Assembly: GCA_023101725.1 (NCBI GenBank)
Contig: JALJCO010001098.1
Span: 992,001 to 1,056,000 of the forward strand
Source: Atherinomorus stipes
Taxonomy: Eukaryota > Chordata > Actinopteri > Atheriniformes > Atherinidae
Length of the DNA: 64,000 nucleotides
Direction: 5' to 3'
Below, one piece after another: positions 35,192-48,369 of the stretch (the first letter of the stretch is position 1; each line of letters begins with the position of its first letter). The notes under the pieces were generated by a model. It saw only the letters and a program-made list of their open reading frames with translations. It was not told where the DNA came from and searched no databases. A program made the position numbers and the translations under genes.

Positions 35192-35205
35192 AGTTTCAGT
35201 TTCGT
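35192..35205 (+). promoter_or_regulatory. ISRE upstream of psmb9
   Basis: AGTTTCAGTTTCGT matches the ISRE consensus AGTTTCNNTTTCNY at every position, about 210 bp before the psmb9 ATG. A TATA-like GTATAAAG follows near 35291. This fits strong interferon induction of psmb9. Confidence 0.8.
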
Positions 35206-35411
35206 TATAATAATCAAAAAACATGGAGTCCGTCTGATGTTTTAGGGCAGACTTACCTCGGTGACCCAAACGCGTCTCATTCAGGGCTGTGTATAAAGGG
35301 TTTAATAACAAGTTTAAACCGGAGAAACTCGACGGTCCTGCTCGGTTTGGTGCCATATTTCGCGGGACAAACTTGACATTGTCGGTGTCGTCGCAAAGAC
35401 TCAGCGTGACG

Positions 35412-36460
35412 ATGTTGGGAGAAACGGAGCCACAATGGTTGTCAGAGGAGGTGAAAACAGGAGTAAGTAAACGGTTTTTAATAGTTGAAAGAAGTCCTGG
35501 TGTGTTAATGTGCTCTTGTACATGACTGTATTCATTTTTGGCAACATATTAGTTAGACTACATAATTTTCTGAATATTGTTTCTATTTCTAAGACTACCA
35601 TTATCGCCATCGAGTTTGATGGAGGGGTCGTCCTGGGGTCTGACTCTAGAGTGTCTGCAGGGTAAGTTAGTGCACCTGTCTGCTTGCAAGCACCTGATGT
35701 CCTGTTTGCATTGTCCTTAATGTGACACAAAATTTAGTTTAGATTCTTACAAATAACGACCTTCTGCCCCATTTTTCTGATAAAATCTCTTTTTTTGCAC
35801 AATTTCAACGTCTGCACGCCTCCCTCATCTCTTCATGCAGGGAGTCAGTGGTGAACAGGGTCATGAACAAACTCTCTCCCCTCCATGATAAGATCTACTG
35901 CGCTCTGTCAGGATCTGCAGCAGATGCTCAGACCATTGCTGAGGCGGTCAACTACCAGCTGGATGTTCACAGGTACAGAGTGAGGATAGATGTTATTATT
36001 CATTTATCACAATCTTCATTTACGAGAAAAATGCTTTATCACAGCTACATTCAACAATCATGGATGTTTCATTTACATATTTCGAATCATTCATCATTTA
36101 CTTTGACCCTTCCTCACTTCACAATTCACTACGGGTCAGCTGCAGTTAAAACAGAAATTGTCCTCTTTTGTCAAAGGAAAGGGATAGATGGTACATGCAA
36201 TAGACACTTGATATAACTATGATTAAACTGGAAGTAGCATTTGATATGTTTCATTTTTGTTAATCTAACCTTAGAGATGGATTGGCAACCTGTCCTTGAT
36301 CTATCCTGGCTCTTGCCTGGTAGCTGCAGGGATAAGCTCCAGCTCTTTGCACCCAGTGTTGGAATAAGGAGTTCTAGTTCAGGTTTATTTCTATAGCACG
36401 CTTACAATGACTGCAGTTGCACAAGTGCTGTGCAAAAATTTAGAAATACCTAAACAGATG

Positions 36461-36497
<37 letters not shown>

Positions 36498-36525
36498 TAT
36501 ATGTATGTATGTGTGTGCATATACA

Positions 36526-36584
<59 letters not shown>

Positions 36585-36975
36585 TAAATTTTCATTTTTA
36601 AGGGGGGAAAAAAATCCAAACTTAAATGGCCCTGTGTGAAACAGTGATTGCCCCCTAAACCTAAACTTCATCAGGGGAGTCTTATTTAAGTGATTTCTTG
36701 ATTGAGAACAGGTGTGGCAGTAATCCAGCCTTGGTGTGGCTAGAGAAATTTGAACTCTTCTTTCCAAAGATGTGATAAACCACAGATAATTTATGTCTTA
36801 AGGGGGGGGGGGGGGGGTCACTTTTTCACACAGGACCATTCAAAAACTGCATTGTTTGTTTCTTGTGTTATCTTTGACTCACATTAAAACTTGTTTGATG
36901 ATCTGAAACATTTGAGTGTGACTAACTTGCAAAAAAGTAAGAAATCAGGAAGGAGGCAAAAACTTTTTCACACAG

Positions 36976-37013
<38 letters not shown>

Positions 37014-38407
37014 CTATATATATATATATACATATAAGGATTTCTTAAAGTTAAAACCATGGGGAGGGGAGTTATATGTGACTTTAAAGGTGGCATGGTT
37101 GTTGGTGACAGATGGGAGGTGGAATATCGACCAAAGTCTCTGAGGAATGTTTCCAACACTTTATGAATCTATGACAAGGATCAGGTTTGAAGGCAATCGG
37201 GAGTCCAACCTGATACAAGCAAGGCGGTCTAATAAAATGGCCATCAACTGTATATTAATGTTCAGATTCATTAATAAAATATCTTATGATTCTTTGACTA
37301 TTTAAATGTCAGACCTAAACTAAATTTATATTATTATTTTAACCTAGTAGAGTAATTAACAGCAGGTCAGTGTAAAATAACAGATGAACACTTTCCTCTG
37401 AATATGGTCCGGTACACAGAGGGGACTGAAAAGAGTAAAAAAAAAAGCAAAAAAAAAGCACCTGATGTCCAAAGTAAAACACTGAAAGACCTATTGAAAG
37501 TCTGTCTACTGCTGATTAGCACTTTAAAATATTACATGATAGTCTGGCTGCTTGGAAGCAAGACACATGTATGTACGTATATAGAAATGAGGGTCAGATT
37601 AAGATTTTTGTGTGGTACTGTATCACAACAGGAAGGATTTTCTGCTTTAGGCCAAAGGTGTTTCCAGAAATTCTGCTTGCTAAACAATGATTACATGTTA
37701 TTTTGTCCTTTGTCAGTATTGAGATAGGTGAGGACCCACAGGTTCGCTCAGCTGCCACTCTGGTGAGAAACATCTCCTACAAATACAAAGAGGAGCTTTC
37801 GGCACATCTTATTGTTGCGGGTTGGGACAGAAGAGACGGAGGACAGGTTGGTCAACTCAACTACAGCAGACTGGAAATAAATCAAGCTAAACGAAAAGCA
37901 AAAGCATTGTTTGTTTACAAAATAAACACATTGTTGTCAGTACAGAATGACGTGATCAGCTTTGTCCTCTGTTCTTCTGAACTTTGACTTCTAGGTGTTT
38001 GCAACCCTGAATGGTCTTCTGACCAGGCAGCCTTTTGCTATCGGTGGCTCAGGCAGTTCATATGTTTATGGATTTGTTGATGCTGAGTATCACAAAGGAA
38101 TGAGCAAGGAGGAGTGCCAGCAGTTTGTGGCCAACAGTAAGTTTATTTTTCCACATTGCTTTTTACTAAACAGAGAAACCAGGTACTGTCTGCATCATGT
38201 AGTAAATGTTTGGCCTTGCTAAAGCTAAATCCTGTTCATGTCCACATCTTTCTTCCCTCTTTACTTCTTTTTGTTGTAGCTCTCGCTTTGGCAATGAACC
38301 GTGACGGCTCCAGTGGTGGCGTGGCCTACATGGTGACCATTGATGAACACAACACAGAAGAGAAAGTCATTTTAGGAAATGACTTACCCACCTTCTTTGA
38401 TCAGTGA
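35412..38407 (+). CDS. psmb9: immunoproteasome subunit beta type-9 (LMP2, beta1i)
   Basis: Replaces beta1 (PSMB6) in the immunoproteasome, lowering cleavage after acidic residues and favouring hydrophobic C-termini for class I. Six exons: 35412-35462 (ATG), 35594-35661, 35841-35972, 37717-37846, 37995-38136 and 38280-38407 (TGA), 216 residues. The propeptide [17 protein letters not shown] is followed by mature [11 protein letters not shown] with Thr1, Asp17 and Lys33; position 45 is Leu as in LMP2, not the Arg of beta1. The exon phases match psmb12, supporting tandem duplication. A perfect ISRE lies upstream and AATAAA at 38511 downstream. Intron 3 (1.7 kb) holds TA repeats and MITE-like sequence. 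It lies in line with psmb12 and tap2 on the plus strand. Confidence 0.96.
36275..36350 (-). repeat. LINE 3'-tail fragment
   Basis: GATGGATTGGCAACCTGTCC and GGGATAAGCTCCAGC are a decayed form of the LINE tail also seen, in the other direction, at 39140-39350. Confidence 0.55.
36462..37035. repeat. TA microsatellites bounding a MITE-like unit
   Basis: Two TA-rich tracts (36462-36580 and about 36978-37032) frame a unit of about 380 bp. The unit carries inverted motifs near its ends (GGCCCTGTGTGAAACAGTG and CACTTTTTCACACAGGACC), a run of about 17 G at 36802-36818, and a last TTTTTCACACAGCTGTA just before the TA tract. The unit is probably a non-autonomous DNA element spreading with TA targets. 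It lies in psmb9 intron 3. Confidence 0.5.
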
Positions 38408-38727
38408 CCTATTTGTTTTCTTCACAGTGGCCATTATTTTTGGAACAGCTACCATATAATTCAGTTTCTCAACTGTAAACACTGGAAAAAGCACCTTGAA
38501 CATTGATTTCAATAAAATAAAATCTGCATTTCTTTCACATTCCCAAAGCTGTTTTAAGTTTATCACCACATAGCCTTTGCTCATAGTCTCATCACTTAAT
38601 CATTGTTTATTTATTTGCTCATCCAAGTCTGCTATCTTTCCTTAAAGTTGGCTAATTGCCTGCCTTTTTCTTTTTACATTCTTATACTAGCAGCAGCAGT
38701 TGCACTTCTTTGTCAGGACCTTTTGTT

Positions 38728-38930
38728 ACCTCCGCCAAGGAGGTAGCGTTGGTTTGTCTGTCTGTCAGCACCTTTACAGAAAAAGTACTGGACGGATCGA
38801 TGATTAAATTTTGGTGGTGATCTGGTTCACCTTCTGGATCCAGGAATTTTTTGAAGGAATCTTTATCATTGCAAGAGCTGTTTAGCAGAGGTCTGCACTC
38901 TCTGGGTGCTTTTCCAGTTTTTTTTTATTT
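38728..38930 (+). repeat. widespread interspersed repeat
   Basis: The block starting TTACCTCCGCCAAGGAGGT, continuing with TTGGTTTGTCTGTCTGT and GATTAAATTTTGGTGGTGAT, and ending in AGAGGTCTGCACTCTC, has the wording of a repeat common in fish and other animals. The start is palindromic (CCTCCGCCAAGGAGG). It is non-coding. Confidence 0.65.
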
Positions 38931-39139
38931 ATTTTTAATAATTTGAATTAATTTTCTTACAACATTCACATTCCAAAATGTTTATTTTAATTTTGCGTGT
39001 GTTGGAAAATAACCATAGTTTTGTCACAATTTTCCAAATATTGGAGCCATGTGTTATTGTTGGTATTGTTGATGACACTTTGACAGAAGAGAGAGTCAGA
39101 TTTACAATCACATGCTGAGAATGACCATATAGTATAATT

Positions 39140-39350
39140 TCAGTCAGTCAGTCATTTTCTGTACAGCTTATCAGGGTTGCGGGGGTTGCTGGAGCCTATC
39201 CCAGCTATTATCAGGCGAGAGGCGGGGTACACCCTGGACAGGTCGCCAGTCTGTCGCAGGGCCAACACAGAGGGACAGACAACCATTCACACACACATTC
39301 ATTACTAGCAACCTTCTTACTGTGAGGCTGCAGTGCTAACCACCATGCCA
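39140..39350 (+). repeat. LINE 3'-tail repeat upstream of tap2
   Basis: GCTGGAGCCTATCCCAGCT, GGCGGGGTACACCCTGGACA and GGTCGCCAGTCTGTCGCAGG, followed by ACAACCATTCACAC, form the well-known conserved tail of an abundant fish LINE. Only the tail is present. It ends about 470 bp upstream of the tap2 start. Confidence 0.75.
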
Positions 39351-39739
39351 CCATGTAGCCATTATGGTATGACATATTTAATGTAATAAATAAATGAATA
39401 TAACAAAAAGTAAAGGAAACAAAAAAAGAAAGAAAGAAAAAAATAATGAATAATATATATATATATATATAATTTGTATAATGTTATACAAATTATTAGA
39501 AAATTTAATCAAAATTTTACATTTTTTAAATTACCAAGAAAATTTTAAAGGTATGCTATACAGAGAATATTTCAGCTTATTTCCTTAAACAGCTAGACTT
39601 TTGCCAGGATTTGGAGTTTTAATGGTCACTGGTATGACAGTGTTATTAGGGTCAGGGTTTGGTTGCCATATAAAAGCACAATCCTGCATCTATCGGTCCT
39701 GCTGCTGTTTGGGTTTCAGGGAAGCCCCTGATCTTACCA

Positions 39740-39756
39740 GAAAATGAAACTGAAAG
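39740..39756 (+). promoter_or_regulatory. ISRE upstream of tap2
   Basis: GAAAATGAAACTGAAAG holds the ISRE core GAAANNGAAANY plus a third GAAA repeat, about 70 bp before the tap2 ATG. It fits co-induction with psmb8 and psmb9. Confidence 0.75.
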
Positions 39757-39823
39757 TAAGCTAGATCCAAACTAAAACAGTCTGCCATCACAACAGGTCA
39801 GATGAGGACAGCTTCTGCTGAAA

Positions 39824-42800
39824 ATGGCTGTAACAGCAATTCACAAAGTCGTCGCTCTGATTTTGGCAGTTTGTATCGACTTTTTCTCCTTTTACGCGTC
39901 AGGATTTGTAGTGTTTCACAGCGTGTTAGGAGACATTTCGCGTCTGTGGATCTCTGCAGCTCTGCGATGGTCTGCTATTACCTTTATAACTCTGCTAATA
40001 CTTGGGGACATAAAACCGTCGCTAATTCGGTTTGTAACGGCGCACAGTTTGCTCCCGGCGGTGTTTGAGACCGGGTCCAGCGCGTTTTACCGCGAGGAGA
40101 GCCAATGCAGCCAGATGACGGATGTGCGCTGCTGGCTGATGTGCGTCGGAGCGTCGGTGGCTGCTGCGCTGTTTTGGGAGATCACCATACCGGACACCAC
40201 TGAAGAAGCTGCAAGTAAAAAGGAGAAACAGAAATCCAGGGTCCTGTTTATGAGAGTCCTGAGGTTGTACAAACCCGACTATCCCCTGCTGCTGGGGGGG
40301 CTTGTGTTTCTGTCTCTGGCAGTCATCTGTAAGTATGATTATTCTGCCAGTCTGGAACAGTGATGATTAAGTTGTGCAAACTGATTATAATTTATTGTAA
40401 TATTATAAAATGATATAAATGATTTTTATTGTTTAGTGTTTAAAAAAGAATCCTCAATGAGAGACCACTAAAAGTTGTAGCAGTGTTTTTGGAACACATT
40501 AGACTAAACAGTTGCTCCTGATGCTGATGCTTAATTCCTTGTCTGACGAATCTATTAATGTCTGCTTGTGCTTGTATCTCCATAGTTGAGATGTTCATCC
40601 CGTTCTACACAGGGAGAGTCATTGACATCCTTGGCAGTAATTACAAACAAAGTGAATTCTTCACTGCGCTTCTCTTCATGGGCCTCTACTCTGTGGGAAG
40701 GTACAGTATGAGGATATACTGACCCTCAAGCCAATGAATGTACACACCTCTGCAAAATATCTCACTTCCTCTGCTTATTGTCCAGCTCTGCGAGTGCCGG
40801 CTGCAGAGGGGGTCTGTTACTTTGTGCCATCAGTTCCTACACATGCAGAATCAAAGGGAAGCTGTTTGGGGCTTTGACCAAACAGGAAATTGGATTCTTT
40901 GAGTCCATAAAGACGGGTAAGACTGTCATGCATGTGAGGCTCAAACAACATCTGTATCTGTAAGAACCAAATGGCAGGATGAGATAACTTATATAAATTT
41001 TCTATTCAGGTGAGATTACATCCAGATTGTCTAAAGACACCACCCTGATGGGAAGAACAGTGTGTCTGAATGTGAACGTGCTGCTGAGGACATTCATCAA
41101 GACAATGGGCATGATCTCCCTGATGATGAATCTGTCATGGAAGCTCACATTCCTCGTACTGATGGAGACACCAATCACAGGGCTCATACAGAACATCTAT
41201 GACACACACTACCAGGTACAGTATTTAATAGAAGAAACAAAGTTGATCACAGATGCAGATATGCCCTCATGACCATTAAGCTATTCCTACCATGTTATCC
41301 TTAAAAACAACAATAATAACAAAAAAGAAAAACGCTTTAGAAAATAAAATCAAGTGTAACTCAGGAACAAAAATAAATAATAATCTACTGCTTAGATCTG
41401 ACCTCCATATTTTAGGTTAATGTAGATGTCTGGTCAAATTCAAACCTACTCATGCCATCCAAACATTAAAGTTATTTTAACTATTATTTGCAATTTGCAA
41501 GATTTCTCGTCCTTTTTGGCAAATTCTATCATCTATTTCTACACATTCAATATGGGTGAGATACTGAGTTTTACTGTAAATAAGTACTCCCTCTTCTTTA
41601 TCCTTTCATCAGAGGTTGTCCCAGGCCATGCAGGACTCAATGGCTCATGCAAATGATGCTGCAAATGAAGTAGTGTTTGGTATTCGTGTGGTACGGAGTT
41701 TCAACACAGAAAAATATGAAGCTCATCGCTACGACAAACGCTTAATGGAAACACACACCCTCAAGACGCGTCGGGACATTGTCAGTGCTGTTTATCTGCT
41801 CGCACGGAGGGTGAGTATTTTGATTTTCTGTATGTTTTAGATAAGCAGATGATGCTGAGCTGGTCATTAAATAACAATTATTAAAATTATTTTTTGTGTT
41901 TTGTAGTTGACAGGGTTAGGTATGCAGGTCTTTATATTATACTATGGCAGACTTTTCATCCAGAAGGGACAGATGACCACTGGAAACCTGGTTTCCTTCA
42001 TCCTCTACCAGTCAGATCTTGGAGACAACATCAGGGTGGGTGCCCCAATCATGTTTATTTTCCATTTTAGCTGCTGGTGGCAATTTTATACTTTAAAGAC
42101 AGACAAAGTAGCTTTTGGACCTTAAAAATCTTTGTTTCTGACTTGTTTTGATGGCACACCAACATTCATTATGCACATGTATCGAGCTGTCACTGCCCAG
42201 AAGCATCCTGGGACTCAGAAACTGCACTATGTGAGTTTTGCATCCGGGACACGGCTGTGTCCCAGATGCAAAATAGTTGACGTTGCAGCCAACTATTGGT
42301 TGCGCATGCGTCACTAATGAGCAAACAGATAAGAACCAGATATAAACACATCAAGTGTTTTGAATTTGCATCATGGAGAATTCAGCAAACAAATGCAAGG
42401 AAACATTCCCGGAGGAAGACAGGAAAAGAAAGAGAGGAAGGGACAGAACAAGAGTCAAGATAAGACTGTATTTTACTGGCTGGAGTGAATCACAGTACAG
42501 GTGCAATGAAGATGGATGCTAGTTTAACCATCAATAGGGGGCACGTCACTGAGAAACTGCTAAAAGTTCCATTGTAGGCCTTTAACAGTTAAAATTTAAG
42601 ATGAGGTAAAAAAATAAAAATCATATTCTGTACTTCATATAAAGAAGTGCTTCAAGTGTTTGAATTTTTTTTAACTTTATTGATCCTGTTAGGGAAATTT
42701 GGCTCTGCTTTTAACCCATCTCTAGTTTGACCAGAGAGTAGTGGGCTGCCAATTACAGCACTCAGGAGTAATGGGGGACCTTCCTCAAGGGTTTATAGTG

Positions 42801-45647
42801 GTTTACCAAAATATCTGTTATAAATGATTGTAAGAGGCCAATTAAGAATTGTTAATATTAAATAGGCACATGCACTGTACCCAGTATGGCAAGGTATTGT
42901 AGCGAAATTAATGTTTACATGTTATTCCAACAAAGAGAATGAGTTTTCATGTCTTTTGGAATCTTTTACTTCAGAAAAATATGAATTTAAAAGATTCTCA
43001 GCACAGACAAACTCTAAAAAAGAAATTTGAAAGACTTATAGCTTAAAAGCATGTGTGAGAAGATATTAGTTGTTTGCCTTATGTGTAAAGTGTGTTGTTT
43101 GTTTTCTAGACACTCACTTACATCTTTGGTGATATGCTGAACTCAGTGGCGGCTGCTGGAAAAGTGTTTGAGTATCTTGACCGAAAGCCTGAGGTCAGCT
43201 CAGATGGAAAACTGAAACCGGATCAGCTGAGAGGACACGTCAGCTACCGGGGTCTCAACTTTGCTTACCCTGCAAACACCCAAAAAATTGTGCTGCAGGT
43301 GAGGAAGTGACTGTTAATCTGACAGTTTATGAAGGAAATGAGAAATTATCAAAGGAAGAAAGACGATAAGCATAACTCACTGATGAACACATAATTCAAT
43401 TCTATTAACTGGATAAAAGTCAAATATTGCAGTTAATATTAATACAACCTTTTATCTGTTGTCTCAGGACTTTTCTTTGGAGCTGAAAGCAGGTCAGATG
43501 ACGGCTCTCGTGGGGACGTCTGGAGGAGGAAAAAGCACCTGTGTGAGTCTGCTGGAGCGATTCTACGAGCCTCAGGATGGAGAAATATTTCTGGATGATA
43601 AACCACTGAAATCCTACGACCACAGTTTCTTCCACAAGACGGTATTTATTCTATGTACTTTTCATGAATACGTTCTTTTTTTGTTAGTAGATTTTGTTGG
43701 TTTTATATTGTTTTAAATTCATAAAACAAACAATATGGGAAGAAATCTGCGTGAAATCACTAGGAAGCAAAGCAAAATGCATTGTTGTAAAAATGCCAGA
43801 AAATCTATGTATTTCCTTAAGTCAGTGTTTGATTTTTGGAATTATGGATAATTAACAAAAATGTAATGTTAACATTAAGATGGTGCTTTAGCTAAACTGA
43901 GTAGATATGTAATTATTGTATAATTGCATGCTATTCCTACTGAATAAACTTGTATTTACAGATTGCAGTGGTGAGCCAGGAACCTGTTCTCTTCTCTGGC
44001 TCTATCAGAGACAACATCGCCTACGGGCTCACTGAATGCTCGATGGAAGAGATCCAGGAAGCAGCACGAAAAGCCAACGCCCACAACTTTATTGAGCAAC
44101 TAGAGAAAGGCTACAACACAGGTAAAAAGCTCAAACTTACTCTCATACTGTTCTTTAACTGTACACCCATATGGCCTGATTTATAACTGATCTTGGATCA
44201 ATTGGATCAATGAGGGGCAGAAAAAATTGCTTTAAAGTTAAGAGGAATTATAGAGAGATAATTTTGTTTTAGCTTTTACAATTTTTAGGTTTGTCCGTGC
44301 AGAATAAGGAATAAATACAGGCAGGATTTTGAAATAAGGCTGTTTCCCCCCGTGACCTACAGTCTGGGTTTCATGGTGTTTTCTCAGAGGTGGGTGAAAG
44401 CGGCAGCCAGTTATCCAAGAGTGAGAGGCAGCGGATCGGCATCGCTCGAGCTCTAGTCAGACAGCCGAAGGTCCTCATTCTGGATGAAATCACCAGCTCT
44501 CTGGACACTGAGAACGAAAACAAGGTTTGTTGCAACATCCAGAAGCTTTATCTTTATGTAAAACGGGTCACAAGTTTGTTCACATATGACGAATGAGTAA
44601 TCTAAATCTGAATTTCTAATCAGCTCCCCCCAAAAAATACATCTACAAGTTAATCCTTTGAGCTGTGTGCCTATTTTAGGTCCCTATTTGAAAGCTGAAT
44701 ACCTGTAATGAAATAAAGAGTGAAGAAGAACTTAACTGAAAAGGTTTAAGTTCAGACCGTTCAGGCGAGATCTCCAAAATGCCCATTTTTGGGAGGTTGA
44801 CCATCTGTTCTTAGCATCCCCAGACCCTGATTTTAGCGACTTGCTTAGCATCTAACAGATGTGTTAAGACAATTTTAAATTGTATTTTTCAGATAATTTA
44901 TCTGGATTTCTCTAAATCAGGTAATGGAAGTTTTTTTAAAAGTTCTTTTTCTCAAAGTTTCTGGGAGTATTATTAAATTTAGACAAAGAGTAATCAAATC
45001 CTGACATGGTGGGTTTTCAGAGCTCAAGCTGCTTGAAGGAAAAATAATCTTTGTATTTTACCTGCAAACTTGGTGTTTCCCTCAAATAATATTGAAATCA
45101 TTTTCTAATATGTATAATTGCAAAAAGAAGTCTTGCATGTGGAATAGTAACACTTTATGTTTTGCAGCATGTACTAAATTTAGGTCTTTAGATCTGTTTA
45201 TTGTTGAGATACTGCTGATAACAAAAATAAAACATGCTGTTTTAACATTTTTCTGATAAGAAATGCGACTCATCAATTAAGAAACTGAAATCTGAGAGCT
45301 ACTGAGAATTTTACTTTTTGTGAACTTGTGATCTTTTTTTTTTCTTTTGTCATTATAAATTTTGAAAAATAATTATTTAAATGTTTCTTCCAAAATCCTT
45401 TAATAAAATGATAAATATGTTTATCATTGACTCTGTGCAGGTCCTTCAGGCCCTGGCTAGCAGCCCCAACCAGACTCTCCTGGTGATCGCTCACAGGCTG
45501 AAAACCATTGAGAAGGCAGATCAGATTGTTGTGATTGATGGTGGCAGAGTTGTGGAGCAGGGGAGTCACGAGGAGCTGATGGAGCTGAAGGGGAGCTACT
45601 ACAAACTGAAAGAGCTCTGCGCCGAAGGAAGCTCACCACAGTCATGA
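39824..45647 (+). CDS. tap2: antigen peptide transporter 2 (TAP2)
   Basis: Half ABC transporter that joins TAP1 in the ER membrane to import peptides for class I. Eleven exons: 39824-40328 (ATG), 40586-40700, 40786-40916, 41010-41215, 41613-41810, 41907-42035, 43110-43298, 43468-43641, 43962-44121, 44388-44524 and 45441-45647 (TGA), 716 residues with all phases in frame. The first exon has several hydrophobic segments (N-terminal extra membrane domain); exons 2-6 form the core membrane domain. The nucleotide-binding domain has Walker [11 protein letters not shown]-loop SQEPVLFSG, Walker B VLILDE, D-loop SSLD and H-loop IAHRL. The signature reads LSKSERQR, where LSGGQ-type is usual. A poly(A) signal is at 45898. 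An upstream ATG (39802) opens a frame overlapping the start. No TAP1 lies in the window. Confidence 0.96.
42236..42273. repeat. short hairpin in tap2 intron 6
   Basis: TTTTGCATCCGGGACAC pairs with GTGTCCCAGATGCAAAA around a CGGCT loop with one mismatch. It may be the core of a small decayed palindromic element; the flanks are not clearly paired. Confidence 0.55.
42667..42800 (+). repeat. dispersed fish repeat in tap2 intron 6
   Basis: ACTTTATTGATCCTGTTAGG, TTTAACCCATCTCTAG, AGTAGTGGGCTGCCA and GGACCTTCCTCAAGGG follow the order of a very common fish interspersed repeat (LINE-tail-like). It is non-coding and decayed. Confidence 0.55.
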
Positions 45648-48369
45648 ATCACAGATGTTTGACTGTAGCTTCATGTAACGTGAGGAGAGCGTTTTGTATG
45701 ACTGTGCTGGGAGAACGTTTCTGTATATAAAATTTGGATAAGTTTGTATGAAGAGAAAAAAAACTACATTTTCAGTAGCTTGAGGTTTTATTTATTGTAC
45801 AGACTGTTGATTCCCTTTTATGAACATTTTTTTTGAGATATCTGCATCTCCATGATCTGATTTTTCCATTTCATGTCCTGGTATTTGATAAAATATGAAT
45901 AAATGTTTTACACAACAGATTGCCGCCATAAAACTTTATTATTAAAGAGGCAAAAGGTTGCTGTCAGGGTGACATGTTCCAAATAAAAGATTGTTCAATA
46001 AAAGAAATGTTTGTCTGAATGTGTTTGTTAGATCAAACTTTGTAAGTTATTTGAAAAATAAATGTACTGGTCATTTTGACATAAATCTAAAACTGAATAA
46101 TTGATTTGATCCACATGAGATCAGATTAGTTGCACAAAGAGAATAAGATCGATTCCACCCCACTCCATTGCTGAATTATATCCAAAAATGTCCCCAAATC
46201 AAAGCAGGTCATGCTCTGCACTGAAAGATGAAACATCTTGCTTAAATTTATGTAAAAAGTGAAAGAAAAATAAATTAATTCAGATTTCTACGACAAGTTA
46301 CAGCCAAATGTGTTTATTTGTTCATCAAAAAATAGTTTGATCACAGCTCTGATCTAAAGGTTTCATCACATTTCAGTATATGTTGGGTTTATTTCTGGTT
46401 TTAAGCCACCAACCTACATTTCAATTTTGCTGTGCATGAAAGCGAAACAAATCTTGATGCCGTGCATCACGAGCAGTCGTGTTGGGTTGGGTTTTATTGT
46501 TTTAGATGACTGGAAAGTCCCTCGCAGTCAGCATTGTTTTCTGGCAGTGAGGTATTTTGGAAAGTTGCCTGATGTTGGTGCAAAGCATCAAGTCAAATCA
46601 CCAACTCCCTCTATCGACAAAGATCTGATCTGTTTCCGTGATGCTTGCCGCCATTTTGTCACATCTGTGGTCCATCCACAAAATGGAGACTGAGGTCACG
46701 TGTTGCACGAGGGTTACACGTGAGCTTAACGCAGGTTTCGAGTGCAAGATTCTACCTGAGTCGAAGTTATAAATGTGTTTATTCTCCTTAACAACACACC
46801 AGATAACTGTGACTGGTGATATAAATGATAAATAGTAGCTGATCTAAAATTAAACGTACAGCACTCGAATAATAAATACTGACGGATGTTACTCTAAAAC
46901 AGCAGAATGTGTTTGCACACTTCTTAGACACTTCAGCTGCTTTTAAAGTCACTTTTCTTGCATAGTAAACATAAGAACATGCTAAGCTCATGCTAAAATA
47001 TAAACACGAATTGAGGGATTGTTTTCTTTTGAGGTCAAAATGTGTTTTTAATGTTCTCGATAAACTGATATAATGTGTTGTCATCGAGATAAAAATATGG
47101 CTACGGTATGTTTCAGGTTTAAAAACACTGCAGTTAGGAGACGGGTGAGTCATCATCAAACTTGGCTGCTTCCCATCATCAATCCTGTGTCTCTGCGGGT
47201 TATAAAGGCACGATGACACAAGGGTTACACAGCAGTCGCCATCTTAGGCTCATGCCTTCAAAACACAAAACACAAAATGGCCGTCACACATCAGTGAAAA
47301 GATAGAAAAGATATTGTCAATATTAATTAATAAAAGATTATATAACAGCATCACAGGGCTCCACTCATGAGAATACAACAGATAAAAGTCAGATTTTCAG
47401 TCTCTATCATGCACCTAATGTATAAATGTGAGTATGTGTAAGTTTTAATGTGTGTATGTGCGGTGAGGCTCATGCCAAACCAGTTCTGCACCAGACTGCT
47501 ACACCAGCCAGGCTGGAAAGTCCCGCGCCTTCATTCTTTCACTTTCTCTTTTTGTTGTTTTGTAAGCCATTGCCAAACCGAACCAAACCACAAACACATC
47601 CGACATCTTGTGACCGAAACAATTATCAGTTGGTTATTTTTGTTTGATTGTCTTTTTATATTTTATAAAACTTACTCAGCCAGCCACTCAGAAACCCATT
47701 GTAGACATCTGGTACCAAAAGGAAAACTCTTTATTAACTGTAGCAGCTCAGCTGGGAGAGAAGCATGTGGTATAACAAAGGACCTCTGCTGTTTACTTAA
47801 ACTGTAAACCATACATCCCTATGTCCTTGTAGGAATACTGTCTGCTACCTTCTTCCTCAGTTAAAACATTTATAAGAGCATCATTACAAGTAAACAGCCT
47901 TTTAAGCTGTTATAAGTGTCTAAAGACTGTATCCACTTTGATTCCTGATGCCTTGCATGAACTTCATATGATATATTGAAAAATTCACTGTGTTCCTGAT
48001 AATATTTGAATATATGTGTCTGATACATATCCTGTTATAAAGCAAAATCTACTTTTCTACAATAAAATGTTATGTATTGAAATTAGTCTTCTTCAAAAGC
48101 TATTAGAAGCTGAGTTTTGTTTTGTAGCCACAACGCTTTGCAATCACTTGTTGCAGAAACGCCAACTTTTGCAACATTCACGCCTTTTACATGAGTGTCA
48201 AAAGGTTTTGCTGCATCTCCTCTTATGCAACTGCTTCTCTTCATGACTCGTGAAAATATGCATCTCTTAGGACAAATGCCCAACAGTCAAAGTGATCATT
48301 TTCTCCCATTTCAAACCTATTGTGTATTTAATTTTATATTTTCAAGGTGCTTGAATGTTTCAGTGGCTT
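45648..48369 (+). other. tap2 3'UTR and intergenic, no gene recognised
   Basis: AATAAA at 45898 is the first good poly(A) signal after tap2, giving a 3'UTR of about 270 bp. Beyond it the sequence is AT-rich. The longer open frames (for example 46427-46693 plus and 46788-47219 minus) resemble nothing I know and lack splice partners. Confidence 0.5.

Noticed and set aside
35289..35411. In-frame 5' extension of psmb9
   Set aside because: No ATG in the extension; the ATG at 35412 gives the usual short LMP2 propeptide.
46427..47219. Open frames of 88 and 143 codons after tap2
   Set aside because: No similarity recognised, no splice partners, and size expected by chance in this composition.
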